NCBI RefSeq assembly: GCF_019510245.1
Contig: NZ_JAEKKT010000159.1
Coordinates: 50,674 to 114,673, forward strand
Direction of reading: 5' to 3'
Length of the DNA: 64,000 bases
Source of the DNA: Streptomyces sp.
GTDB taxonomy: Bacteria; Actinomycetota; Actinomycetes; Streptomycetales; Streptomycetaceae
Both the position numbers and the translations under genes were made by a program. Under the pieces are notes generated by a model. It worked only from the letters and a program-made list of their open reading frames with translations, made no database searches and was not told the origin of the DNA. Positions 8,201 through 16,271 of this stretch are shown piece after piece; position 1 is the stretch's first letter, and every line of letters begins with the position of its first letter.

Positions 8201-8893
8201 TCAGGCCTCGGCCACCGTACGGCACTCCGGGTGGCCCCAGCCCTGCGCGTTCTTGGCGATCGGCTCGCCGGCCGCGTAGGAACGGCCGCACAGGCAGCGG
8301 CCGGGGAACTTCGCCTTGATGGTGCGGGACGAGGAGCCGCCCGCCGCGCTCTTGCGGGGTGCCGCCTTGCGGCGCGGGGCCGCGGCGGAGGCGACGGGCG
8401 CCGATGACGGCGGCGGCGCCGGGGAGCCGAGGGCGCTGCCCGCGGCCTCCTGGACCGTGGCGGCCTGGCTGGCCGCGCGGTCGGCGAAGTCGTTCAGCGG
8501 GTCGCCGTCGACCTGGTGGGCGGGGACGTACCGGAAGTCGACCGTGCGGCCGTCGAGGAGCTCGTCGATGCGGACGACGAGGTCCTGGTTGGCGACCGGC
8601 TTGCCCGCGGAGGTCTTCCAGCCGTTGCGCTTCCAGCCCGGCAGCCAGGTGGTGACGGCCTTCATCGCGTACTGCGAGTCCATCCGCACTTCCAGCGGCA
8701 CGTCCGGGTCGGTGGCCGCCAGCAGCTGTTCCAGGGCGGTCAGTTCGGCCACGTTGTTGGTGGCCTTGCCGAGCGGCCCGGCCTCCCAGCGGGCGGGAGT
8801 CGCCGCGTCGTCGGACACCACCCAGGCCCAGCCGGCCGGTCCCGGGTTTCCCTTAGAAGCCCCGTCGCACGCGGCCACCACTCGTTCACGCAT
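8201..8893 (-). CDS. Ribonuclease H-like protein with C-terminal zinc-finger-like tail
   Basis: Residues 1-135 form an RNase HI domain with all carboxylates expected for two-metal catalysis: DGASKGNPGPAGW, NNVAELTALEQLL, MDSQYAMKAV and the final NDFADRAA. A linker rich in Ala, Pro, Arg and Lys follows, then a C-terminal module with GRCLCGRSYAAGEPIAKN and HPEC, which could bind zinc. Such tails are seen in actinobacterial RNase H proteins, where the domain removes RNA from RNA/DNA hybrids. The start is uncertain: ATG 8893 is used, but ATG 8905 is also in frame and neither has a clear ribosome-binding site. A strong hairpin lies immediately upstream. Confidence 0.88.
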   Translation of the reverse strand: MRERVVAACDGASKGNPGPAGWAWVVSDDAATPARWEAGPLGKATNNVAELTALEQLLAATDPDVPLEVRMDSQYAMKAVTTWLPGWKRNGWKTSAGKPVANQDLVVRIDELLDGRTVDFRYVPAHQVDGDPLNDFADRAASQAATVQEAAGSALGSPAPPPSSAPVASAAAPRRKAAPRKSAAGGSSSRTIKAKFPGRCLCGRSYAAGEPIAKNAQGWGHPECRTVAEA

Positions 8894-8905
8894 GGGCCCG
8901 ATCAT

Positions 8906-8936
8906 GCCACGGCCGGGCGGAGTGCCCGGCCGTGGC
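8906..8936. terminator. 13-bp hairpin between the VOC and RNase H genes
   Basis: GCCACGGCCGGGC (8906-8918) and its perfect complement (8924-8936) enclose a 5-base loop. The stem lies after the VOC stop codon and directly in front of the RNase H start, on the same strand. It has no U-run. It can serve as a terminator of the VOC transcript or could fold in the RNase H leader and affect its translation. Confidence 0.55.
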
Positions 8937-8952
8937 CCGGGATCCGGGCTGG

Positions 8953-9747
8953 TCAGACCTCCGTGCCGGAGGGCATCTCACCTTCGGTGGTCGTGACGTC
9001 GATCACCGAGAAGTTCGCGCCCTGCGGGTCGGTGAGCGCCGCCATCCGTCCGAAGGGACTGGTCATCGGCCCGAACCGGAGCGCCGCGCCGAGCTTCGTC
9101 GCCTTGGCGACGGCCTCGTCGCAGTCGGAGACGGTGAAGTACACGTTCACGTACGAGGGCACCTCGGGCGGGAAGTCGTCGGTCATCCGCATCCGGCCGA
9201 GGACCGGCTGCTCACGGAGGTTGAACGTGCGGAAGTCGACGTTGCTGTCCTCGATCTGCCGGACCGTGTAGGGGAAGACGGCCGCGAAGAAGGGGTCGGT
9301 CTTCTCGGGCTCGCGGGTGAAGACCTCCGCCCAGCAGTAGGCGCCCGGCACCGCCGTGGCCTCGAAGCCCTCGTGGACGCCGCCCTGCCAGATCCCGAAC
9401 ACCGCGCCACTGGGCTCACGGGCCAGGCACATCGTGCCGAACTCGCCGACCTGCATCGGCTCCATCAGCACCTCGCCGCCGTTCGCCCGGATCCGCCCGG
9501 CGGCGGCCGCGGCGTCCGGCGAGGCGAGGTACAGGCACCACTGCGAGTGCCCCTCCTGACCTGACATGGGCGGTACGACGGCGGCGACGGCCTTGCCGTC
9601 CGCGTAGGCCTGGGTGTAGTTGCCGTACTCCGAGGACGACTCACCGAAGGTCCAGCCGAGCACCTCGCCGTAGAAGCTCTTGGCCCCCTCCAGGTCGCTG
9701 AACATCGCGTCGGCCCAACAGGGGGTTCCTTCAGGTTGTACCGCCAT
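8953..9747 (-). CDS. VOC-family protein with two glyoxalase-like domains
   Basis: The 264-residue protein contains two vicinal-oxygen-chelate halves, each opening with an aromatic-rich metal-site strand (PCWADAMFSDLEGAKSFYGEVLGWTFG and YCWAEVFTREPEKTDPFFAAVFPYTV). Two-domain proteins of this kind are common in actinobacteria (hydroxylase or CFP30B-like annotation). Typical metal-ligand residues are not complete in both halves, so enzymatic activity is uncertain. It is probably monocistronic; the RNase H gene follows after a hairpin. Confidence 0.8.
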   Translation of the reverse strand: MAVQPEGTPCWADAMFSDLEGAKSFYGEVLGWTFGESSSEYGNYTQAYADGKAVAAVVPPMSGQEGHSQWCLYLASPDAAAAAGRIRANGGEVLMEPMQVGEFGTMCLAREPSGAVFGIWQGGVHEGFEATAVPGAYCWAEVFTREPEKTDPFFAAVFPYTVRQIEDSNVDFRTFNLREQPVLGRMRMTDDFPPEVPSYVNVYFTVSDCDEAVAKATKLGAALRFGPMTSPFGRMAALTDPQGANFSVIDVTTTEGEMPSGTEV

Positions 9748-9882
9748 GTCCGCGGCCCTTCCGATCGAGCGGGTTCTCCCGGTTCCTCACGCTAGCCACC
9801 GGGCGGACCGCCCGCGCGCCGAACGCCGCACTCCGGCGGAGACTGGAAGGGAGTCGGCGGCCTTCGGCGGACGGGGCGCGGT

Positions 9883-10902
9883 ATGGCGGACGTGATGCGG
9901 GCATGGTCGGTGGAACGGCCCGGGCCGGTCGAGGCGGATCCGCTGCGGCTGGTCGAGCGGCCGGTGCCGGTGCCCGGGGCGGACGAGCTGCTGGTGCGGG
10001 TGCGGGCCTGCGGGGTGTGCCGCACCGATCTGCACGTCACCGAAGGTGATCTCCCGGTGCACCGGACCGGGGTGACGCCGGGCCACGAGGTGGTCGGCGA
10101 GGTCGCGGGCACGGGTGCCGGGGTGGCGGACTTCGCCGTCGGCGACCGGGTCGGGGTGGCCTGGCTGCGGCGCACGGACGGGGAGTGCGCGTACTGCCTG
10201 CGGGGCTCCGAGAACCTGTGTCCGCGCTCGGCGTACACCGGCTGGGACGCCGACGGCGGTTACGCGCAGTACACGACCGTGCCGGCCGCCTTCGCCTACC
10301 GGCTGCCCGGCGCCCTCGACGACGTCGCGCTCGCACCGCTGCTGTGCGCCGGGATCATCGGCTACCGCGCGCTGCGCCGGGCGTCGCTCCCGGCGGGCGG
10401 GCGGCTGGGCCTGTACGGCTTCGGGGGCAGCGCCCACCTGTGCGCGCAGGTGGCGCTCGCCGAGGGCGCGCGGGTGCATGTGCTCACCCGGGGCGCCGAG
10501 GCGCGGCGGCTGGCCGTGGAGCTGGGCGCGGCCTCGGCGCGGGACGCCTACGAGCCGCCGCCCGAGCCGCTGGACAGCGCGATCCTGTTCGCGCCGGTCG
10601 GCGATCTGGTGCCGGTCGCGCTGCGTGCCCTGGACCGGGGCGGGGTGCTGGCGGTCGCGGGCATCCACCTCAGCGACGTGCCGTCACTGAACTACGAGCG
10701 CGAGCTGTTCTACGAGCGGGAGTTGCGCAGTGTCACCTCCAACACCCGTGCCGACGGGCGGGAGTTCCTCGCCCTCGCCGAGCGGCACGGCGTCCACGCG
10801 ACCACCCACCCCTACCCGCTCTCTCAGGCCCCGCGGGCCCTCCGGGACCTGAAGGCCGGGCGCTTCGACGGGGCCGCGGTGCTGGTGAACGACCTTTCCT
10901 GA
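9883..10902 (+). CDS. Zinc-dependent alcohol dehydrogenase family protein (MDR)
   Basis: The 339-residue medium-chain dehydrogenase shows CGVCRTDLHVTEGDLP with the catalytic zinc cysteine, PGHEVVGEV with the second ligand, and LYGFGGSAHLCAQVA as a Rossmann glycine motif (G-F-G-G-S-A instead of GxGGxG). The structural-zinc loop reads ECAYCLRGSENLC, so one of the four usual cysteines appears replaced. This matches a subfamily annotated as AdhA-like alcohol dehydrogenases. ATG 9883 is used; ATG 9895 (MRAWSVERPG) is an alternative. The substrate is unknown and no partner genes are adjacent. Confidence 0.85.
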   Translation: MADVMRAWSVERPGPVEADPLRLVERPVPVPGADELLVRVRACGVCRTDLHVTEGDLPVHRTGVTPGHEVVGEVAGTGAGVADFAVGDRVGVAWLRRTDGECAYCLRGSENLCPRSAYTGWDADGGYAQYTTVPAAFAYRLPGALDDVALAPLLCAGIIGYRALRRASLPAGGRLGLYGFGGSAHLCAQVALAEGARVHVLTRGAEARRLAVELGAASARDAYEPPPEPLDSAILFAPVGDLVPVALRALDRGGVLAVAGIHLSDVPSLNYERELFYERELRSVTSNTRADGREFLALAERHGVHATTHPYPLSQAPRALRDLKAGRFDGAAVLVNDLS

Positions 10903-11131
10903 GTCCAACCCCGGCGCGGCCCCGGGCACGAGAGCGGGCGACCGGCGCACGACCGGGAAACGCAACCCTTTCCACCCCGAACACCTGGTTTGCGCAACTA
11001 AGGCATGCAACCGCCCCTTTCGCGCCGTACCCGTAGATCACCAAGGCTGTTTGGCTTGTCCGTGCGCACCACCACCTCGCACACCACCGACCCTCCGGGT
11101 CACCGTTGTTCACCTCTCTGCTGGAGGGAAT

Positions 11132-12574
11132 GTGTCCACACCGGACAGCGTCATCGGTTCCGCCGTCGACGAGCCCGAGCCGGATCCGACCGCCGACGGG
11201 CAGCTCACCAGCCTGAGCACCCGGGCCGCACGCCAGCTCGCCACGACCACCAAGTCCGAACCGCAGATGCAGGCCATCACCTCCCGGTGGCTGCTGAAGA
11301 CACTGCCGTGGGTGGACGTCAAGGGCGGCACCTACCGGGTCAACCGGCGGCTGCAACTGCGCACCGGACGGGGCCGGGTGAGCTTCGAGCACAACGGTGG
11401 GGACGACATCCGGGTCATCCCGCGGACCCTCACCGAGCTGCCGATCCTGCGCGGCTACGACGACCCGGACGCGCTGAACCAGCTCGCGGACCGGTTCCAG
11501 CCCCGCGAGGTCCGCGCCGGGCAGGTGCTGTTCGAGGCCGGGCAGCCGGTCACCGAGACCTACCTGGTGGTGCACGGCCGGTTCATCCGGTACGCGGCCG
11601 GCAAGTACGGCGAGGAGGAGGTCGTCGGGGTCGTCACCGACGGCGACCAGATGGGCGACGAGGCGGTCGGCCAGACCGACCCGCTCTGGCTCACCTCGGT
11701 GCGGGCCGAGACGGCGGGCGTGGTCCTGGCGCTGCCCTGGGCGGTCGCCGAGGAGATCATGGACCGGGTGCCGTCGCTCGGCGCCCATCTGCAGGCCTAC
11801 GTCGACCGGCAGCGGCTGCCGATGAACCGCAAGGGCGAGGCCGAGGTGCCGGTGCAGGCCGGCCACACCGGCGAGCCGACCCTCCAGGGCGGCTTCGTGG
11901 ACTACGAACTGGCGCCGCGCGAGTACGAGTTGTCGCTCACCCAGACCGTGCTGCGGGTGCACTCCCGGGTCGCCGACCTCTACAACCACCCGATGGACCA
12001 GACCCAGCAGCAGCTGCGCCTCACGGTCGAGGAGATCCGCGAGCGCCAGGAGTGGGAGCTGGTCAACAACCGGGAGTTCGGGCTCCTGCACAACATCGAC
12101 TACGGGCAGCGGATCAGCTCCTTCACCGGCCCGCCGACCCCGGACGACATGGACGAGCTGATCTCCATGCGCCGCAAGACCAAGGTCATCCTGGCGCATC
12201 CGAAGGCGATCGCGGCCTTCTTCCGGCAGTGCAACCGGCGCGGCCTCGTACCCCCGTCCACCAACGTCGACGGGCACGAGATCCCGGCCTGGCGCGGGGT
12301 CCCGATCTACCCGTGCAGCAAGATCCCGATCAGCGACGACCACACCAGCAGCATCATCGCGCTGCGCACCGGCGAGGCCGACCAGGGGGTCGTCGGCCTC
12401 CACCAGACCGGCATCCCCGAGGAGTTCCAGCCCGGCCTGAACGTCCGCTTCATGGGGATCAACGAGCAGGCCGTCGTCAACTACCTGGTCACCGCCTACT
12501 ACTCGCTCGCCGTCCTGGTTCCCGACGCGGCCGGGATCCTGGAGAACGTCCAGCTCGGCCGCACCGCCGACTGA
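11132..12574 (+). CDS. Family 2B encapsulin nanocompartment shell protein with cNMP-binding-like domain
   Basis: The 480-residue protein joins a Crp/Fnr-type cyclic-nucleotide-binding-like domain (about residues 95-230, from LADRFQPREVRAGQVLFEAG to VVLALPWAVAEEIM) to HK97-fold shell segments (AREYELSLTQTVLRVHSRVADLYNHP region onward, then NREFGLLHN, RRKTKVILAHPKAIAAF and NVRFMGINEQAV). This architecture defines family 2B encapsulins, and in Streptomyces such a shell is encoded next to 2-methylisoborneol synthase, its cargo. GTG at 11132 is chosen because GGAGGG precedes it by 3-5 bases and it fits the family N-terminus. It heads the operon, 17 bp before the cyclase gene. Confidence 0.93.
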   Translation: MSTPDSVIGSAVDEPEPDPTADGQLTSLSTRAARQLATTTKSEPQMQAITSRWLLKTLPWVDVKGGTYRVNRRLQLRTGRGRVSFEHNGGDDIRVIPRTLTELPILRGYDDPDALNQLADRFQPREVRAGQVLFEAGQPVTETYLVVHGRFIRYAAGKYGEEEVVGVVTDGDQMGDEAVGQTDPLWLTSVRAETAGVVLALPWAVAEEIMDRVPSLGAHLQAYVDRQRLPMNRKGEAEVPVQAGHTGEPTLQGGFVDYELAPREYELSLTQTVLRVHSRVADLYNHPMDQTQQQLRLTVEEIRERQEWELVNNREFGLLHNIDYGQRISSFTGPPTPDDMDELISMRRKTKVILAHPKAIAAFFRQCNRRGLVPPSTNVDGHEIPAWRGVPIYPCSKIPISDDHTSSIIALRTGEADQGVVGLHQTGIPEEFQPGLNVRFMGINEQAVVNYLVTAYYSLAVLVPDAAGILENVQLGRTAD

Positions 12575-12591
12575 CGGCCTGGAGCACATCC

Positions 12592-13644
12592 ATGAGCACA
12601 ACCACCACCTCCTACGCCCTGCCGGGACCGCCGAACATCGCGGAGCGACTGCGCCCGGCCAAACGCACCGGGGCGGTCCCCGGGCTGCACTACCGGCCGG
12701 CCGTGCCCGCCGACCCGGAGAAGGCCGCCGAGCTCGACCGCCGGCTGGAGGCCTGGGCCCGCGAGCTGGAGCTGTTCCCCGCGGCCTGGAAGGGGGACTT
12801 CGCCGACTTCCAGTTCGGCCGGGCCGTCGTCCTCCAGCATCCGGGCGGCCTCGACCTCGACCGGCTCACCGCCGCCGGCAAGCTGCTGCTCGCCGAGAAC
12901 ATCGTGGACTCCTGCTACTGCGAGGAGGACGAGGGGCGGGGCGGATCCCGGCGGGGCCTCGGCGGTCCGCTGATCATCGCCCAGTCGGCGCTCGACCCCT
13001 ATCACGGCATCCCGGAGCTGGAGGAGGAGTGGCGCGAGGGCATCCGGGCCACCGGCCCGCTGCGGTCGTACCGCTTCGCCCTCGCGGACTTCGCGGCCTT
13101 CGCCACGCCGAGCCAGACCGACCGGTTCGTGCACGACATCGCCCGGCTGCACCTCGGGTACCTCGGCGAGGCCGCGTGGATGGAGACCGGGTACCTGCCG
13201 CGGGTCTGGGAGTACCTGGTGATGCGGCAGTTCAACAACTTCCGGCCGTGTCTGTCGATCGTCGACGCGGTGGACGGCTACGAACTGCCCGAACAGCTCT
13301 ACGCCCGCCCGGAGATCCAGCGGATCACGGCCCTGGCGTGCAACGCCACCACGATCGTCAACGACCTCTACTCCTTCACCAAGGAGCTGGCGAGCGACCC
13401 GGACCACCTGAACCTGCCCCAGGTGGTGGCGGCCAACGACCGGCGCGGGCTGAAGGCGGCCTATCTGAAGTCCGTCGACATCCACAACCGGGTCATGGCC
13501 GCCTTCGAGGAGGAGTCCGCCGCCCTGTCCGCCGGCTCACCGCTGATCGCGCGCTACGCCGAGGGACTCGCCGCCTGGGTCTCGGGCAACCACGAGTGGC
13601 ACGCCACCAACACCCACCGCTACCACCTGCCCGACTACTGGTAG
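12592..13644 (+). CDS. 2-methylisoborneol synthase (terpene cyclase)
   Basis: This class I terpene cyclase converts 2-methylgeranyl diphosphate to 2-methylisoborneol. The metal-binding motif reads DSCYCEED near residue 106, and the second motif is NDLYSFTKELASD. The C-terminal NHEWHATNTHRYHLPDYW is characteristic. ATG 12592 has GGAG 7 bases upstream. The product has 350 residues, about 90 fewer than I recall for the S. coelicolor enzyme, because the disordered Pro-rich N-terminal extension is reduced to roughly 40 residues. The remembered S. coelicolor motif is DDCYCED, so the second Asp is Ser here. It follows the encapsulin gene and precedes the methyltransferase gene. Confidence 0.93.
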   Translation: MSTTTTSYALPGPPNIAERLRPAKRTGAVPGLHYRPAVPADPEKAAELDRRLEAWARELELFPAAWKGDFADFQFGRAVVLQHPGGLDLDRLTAAGKLLLAENIVDSCYCEEDEGRGGSRRGLGGPLIIAQSALDPYHGIPELEEEWREGIRATGPLRSYRFALADFAAFATPSQTDRFVHDIARLHLGYLGEAAWMETGYLPRVWEYLVMRQFNNFRPCLSIVDAVDGYELPEQLYARPEIQRITALACNATTIVNDLYSFTKELASDPDHLNLPQVVAANDRRGLKAAYLKSVDIHNRVMAAFEEESAALSAGSPLIARYAEGLAAWVSGNHEWHATNTHRYHLPDYW

Positions 13645-13693
13645 CCACCGAGCCCATCCGAAGCACCGTCAGAAACACTTCGAGGAGAACCTG

Positions 13694-14578
13694 TTGACCA
13701 CCGCCCCTGTCGCTCGGAAGACCACCACGTCAGCCCCGGTGCCGACCCAGTCCAGGTACCAGAACAGCGTCGCGGAGTACTGGAACGCCGAGGAGAACCC
13801 GGTCAACCTCGCACTCGGAAAGATCGACGACCTGTACCACCACCACTACGGCATCGGTGAGGCCGACTGGTCGGTACTCGACGAGACCGACCCCGCGCTG
13901 CGCCAGGAACGCGTCACCGCCGAGCTGCACCGCCTGGAGCACGCCCAGGCCGAACTGCTCGCCTCCCATCTGGGTGCCCTGACGCCGGCCGACCGGGTCT
14001 TCGACGCGGGCTGCGGCCGCGGCGGCGGCAGCATCGTGGCGAACCTGCGCTACGGCTGCCACTCCGACGGGGTGACCATCTCCGCCAAACAGGCCGACTT
14101 CGCCAACGAGATGGCCCGCAAGCGGGAGGTCGGCGACAAGGTCCGCTACCACCACCGGAACATGCTGGACACCGGCTTCGAGACGGGCGCCTACGCGGCC
14201 TCGTGGAACAACGAGTCCACCATGTACGTCGAGCTGGACCTGCTGTTCGCCGAGCACGCCCGGCTGCTGCGCCGCGGCGGCCGCTATGTGACGATCACCG
14301 GCTGCTACAACAACACCTACGGGCAGGCGTCCCGCGAGGTGTCCCTGATCAACGCGCACTACATCTGCGACATCCACCCGCGCTCGGAGTACTTCCGGGC
14401 GATGGCCGCCAACCGGCTGGTGCCGGTCCACGTGGAGGACCTCACCGCGGCGACGATCCCCTACTGGGAACTGCGCAAGCAGGCCGACCACCTGGTGACG
14501 GGGATCGAGGACGCGTTCCTCACCGCGTACAAGAACGGCAGCTTCCAGTACCTGCTGATCGTGGCCGACCGGGTCTGA
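13694..14578 (+). CDS. Geranyl diphosphate 2-C-methyltransferase
   Basis: The 294-residue SAM-dependent enzyme methylates geranyl diphosphate at C2, making the substrate of the neighbouring cyclase. VFDAGCGRGGGSIVANLRYGC is the SAM-binding motif I, and SRYQNSVAEYWNAEENPVNLALG at the N-terminus is typical of the GPP methyltransferases. Translation most likely starts at TTG 13694, with GAGGAG 6 bases upstream; no nearby ATG or GTG fits. It is the third gene of the 2-methylisoborneol operon and ends just before a strong hairpin. Confidence 0.93.
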   Translation: MTTAPVARKTTTSAPVPTQSRYQNSVAEYWNAEENPVNLALGKIDDLYHHHYGIGEADWSVLDETDPALRQERVTAELHRLEHAQAELLASHLGALTPADRVFDAGCGRGGGSIVANLRYGCHSDGVTISAKQADFANEMARKREVGDKVRYHHRNMLDTGFETGAYAASWNNESTMYVELDLLFAEHARLLRRGGRYVTITGCYNNTYGQASREVSLINAHYICDIHPRSEYFRAMAANRLVPVHVEDLTAATIPYWELRKQADHLVTGIEDAFLTAYKNGSFQYLLIVADRV

Positions 14579-14597
14579 TCCGGCGGCGTGTCCACGA

Positions 14598-14625
14598 GGG
14601 GGCGGTGTCCGCGGACACCGCCCCC
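14598..14625. terminator. Bidirectional hairpin terminator after the 2-MIB operon
   Basis: GGGGGCGGTGTCC at 14598-14610 pairs perfectly with GGACACCGCCCCC at 14613-14625, leaving only two bases in between. It lies between convergent stop codons, as expected for a factor-independent or stalling terminator acting on both strands. Confidence 0.7.
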
Positions 14626-14638
14626 GTCCCCGTACCGC

Positions 14639-15121
14639 TCACTCCCCCGCGTGGGCCTTCTTCAACGCGGCGATGTCGAGCTTGCCCATCGCGTACATCG
14701 CACGCGTGGTGCGCGCGGCCTTCTCCGGGTCGGCGTCGCCGATCATCTCGATCAGCCCGTCCGGGATGACCTGCCAGGACACGCCGTACCTGTCCTTGAG
14801 CCAGCCGCAGGGGCCGGGCTCGCCGCCGTTCTCGGTGAGCTTGGCCCAGTAGTGGTCGACCTCCTCCTGGCCGTCGCAGTAGATCTGGAAGGAGATGGCC
14901 TCGGTGAACCTGAACTGCGGGCCGCCGTTGATGGCGACGAACTTCTGCCCGTTGGCCGTGAAGTCGACGGCCAGCACGGAGCCCGCCTCCCCGGGTCCGG
15001 CCTCGTTGTACCGGCCGACCTTCCCGATACTGGAGTTCTTGAAGATCGACACGTAGTAGTGGGCGGCCTCCTCGGCCTGCCCGTCGAACCAGAGACACGT
15101 GGTGAATCCGTCGGCGGTCAT
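14639..15121 (-). CDS. PhnB-like VOC-family protein
   Basis: The 160-residue protein belongs to the PhnB/3-demethylubiquinone methyltransferase-like branch of the VOC superfamily. Signs are TTCLWFDGQAEEAAHYYVSIFKNSSIGKVGRY at the N-terminus, GQKFVAINGGPQFRFTEAISFQIYC, and the C-terminal CGWLKDRYGVSWQVIPDGL. AGGAGG lies 5 bases before ATG 15121. Its molecular role is unknown; members are often of unknown substrate. The protein is full length and stands alone. Confidence 0.88.
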   Translation of the reverse strand: MTADGFTTCLWFDGQAEEAAHYYVSIFKNSSIGKVGRYNEAGPGEAGSVLAVDFTANGQKFVAINGGPQFRFTEAISFQIYCDGQEEVDHYWAKLTENGGEPGPCGWLKDRYGVSWQVIPDGLIEMIGDADPEKAARTTRAMYAMGKLDIAALKKAHAGE

Positions 15122-15253
15122 GGACACCTCCTGGGAGCAGAAACGGGTCATCTGTACCGACCCCCGCCCGCCGGGAAACTCATCGCTCGGCGCCCTGGAA
15201 GACGTGCCGGAAAACACTGGCCCCGAGGCGCGGGCATCGGCATCCTTCCCAGC

Positions 15254-16066
15254 GTGGACGCACTGGAATTCAGGGTGAGGGACCGCAGGCTGCGGGACAT
15301 CTTCGACGAGGACGCCGAGCGCTACGAACGGGCCCGGCCCCGCTACCCGGCCGCGCTGGTCGAGGAGCTGGTCGGGGTCACGGGGGCCGGGCCCGGCGTC
15401 CGGGTGCTGGAGATCGCCCCGGGCACCGGCAAGCTCACCGTCGACCTGGCCGCGTCCGGCTGTTCGATCACCGGCGTGGAGATCGGCCCGGGCATGGCCG
15501 CCGTGGCCCGCCGGCAGCTGTCGGCGTTTCCCGGCGTGGACGTGGTGGTCGCGGCCTTCGAACAGTGGGAGCTGCCGCCGGAGCCGTTCGACGCGGTGGT
15601 CTGCGCGACCGCCTTCCACTGGATCGACCCGGCGGTCCGGCTGCCGAAGGCGGCCCGGGCGCTGCGCCCGGGCGGGCTGCTCGGCGTCGTCGCCACCCAC
15701 CACGTGGCAGGCGGCACCGAGGACTTCTTCGCCGAGGTCCAGGAGTGCTACGAACGCTGGGATCCGGCCACCCCGCCGGGCCTGCGCCAGACCCGCGAGT
15801 CGGACCTCGCGACCGACACGACCGAGTTCACCGGCTCCCCGTACTTCACCGACGTGGCCGTGCACGGCCACGCCCAGGAGATCACGTACAGCACCCGCCA
15901 GTACCTGGACGTGCTGCTCACGTACTCGAACCACCGCGCACTCCCGGAGACCGCCCGGAACGGGCTGCTCTCGGGCATCCGCGAGCTGATCGACTCCCGG
16001 TACGGCGGTGTCGTCACCAAACGGTACTGGCACGAGCTGGTCACAGCCGTGCGCGTCGGGCCCTAG
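15254..16066 (+). CDS. Class I SAM-dependent methyltransferase
   Basis: The product (270 residues from GTG 15254) has the Rossmann methyltransferase motif VLEIAPGTGKLTVDLAASGCSITGVEIG, then FDAVVCATAFHWIDP and the post-motif RALRPGGLLGVV. This matches the methyltransferase 11/25 families acting on small molecules. The substrate is not predictable. The start is unsure because no good ribosome-binding site is seen; GTG 15275, preceded by AGG, would shorten it by 7 residues. It diverges from the PhnB-like gene and ends before a strong hairpin. Confidence 0.85.
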   Translation: MDALEFRVRDRRLRDIFDEDAERYERARPRYPAALVEELVGVTGAGPGVRVLEIAPGTGKLTVDLAASGCSITGVEIGPGMAAVARRQLSAFPGVDVVVAAFEQWELPPEPFDAVVCATAFHWIDPAVRLPKAARALRPGGLLGVVATHHVAGGTEDFFAEVQECYERWDPATPPGLRQTRESDLATDTTEFTGSPYFTDVAVHGHAQEITYSTRQYLDVLLTYSNHRALPETARNGLLSGIRELIDSRYGGVVTKRYWHELVTAVRVGP

Positions 16067-16091
16067 CGGCCTCGTCCCCAGGCCACCACCG

Positions 16092-16119
16092 GCGGTTTTC
16101 CGCCAAGGCGGGAAACCGC
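16092..16119. terminator. Hairpin downstream of the methyltransferase
   Basis: GCGGTTTTCCGCC (16092-16104) pairs with GGCGGGAAACCGC (16107-16119), with one G-U type mismatch in 13 positions. It begins 25 bases after the methyltransferase stop and separates that gene from the sigma-factor promoters just downstream. Confidence 0.6.
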
Positions 16120-16121
16120 AC

Positions 16122-16188
16122 GCATGCGTCGCGTCACCCCGGGTACCCGAGCCGTCGAGGCACGCATGAGACGTCCGTTTCCGGGTAC
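16122..16188 (+). promoter_or_regulatory. Two tandem sigma-B-type promoters of the sigma-factor gene
   Basis: Two sites share exactly the pattern GCAT-N15-GGGTACCCG: GCAT at 16122 with GGGTAC at 16141, and GCAT at 16164 with GGGTAC at 16183. Both match the published Streptomyces sigma-B consensus as I recall it (GNNT-N14-16-GGGTAC/T). They are spaced 42 bp apart and lie 84-131 bp before the sigma gene start. Positive autoregulation by the encoded sigma factor is inferred. Confidence 0.65.
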
Positions 16189-16271
16189 CCGGGCCGGGCG
16201 ACACCTGGACAGGGCCGGGACGAGACCGGCCGAATAGGCAGCCGCCGAACATGAGTGACCTGGGAGAGGAC

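Noticed and set aside
10983..11013. TTTGCGCAACTAAGGCATGCAACC before the encapsulin gene, similar to the IclR-type half-sites
   Set aside because: The half-sites do not fit the 17-2-17 geometry and the gene is unrelated to betaine catabolism; probably chance similarity.
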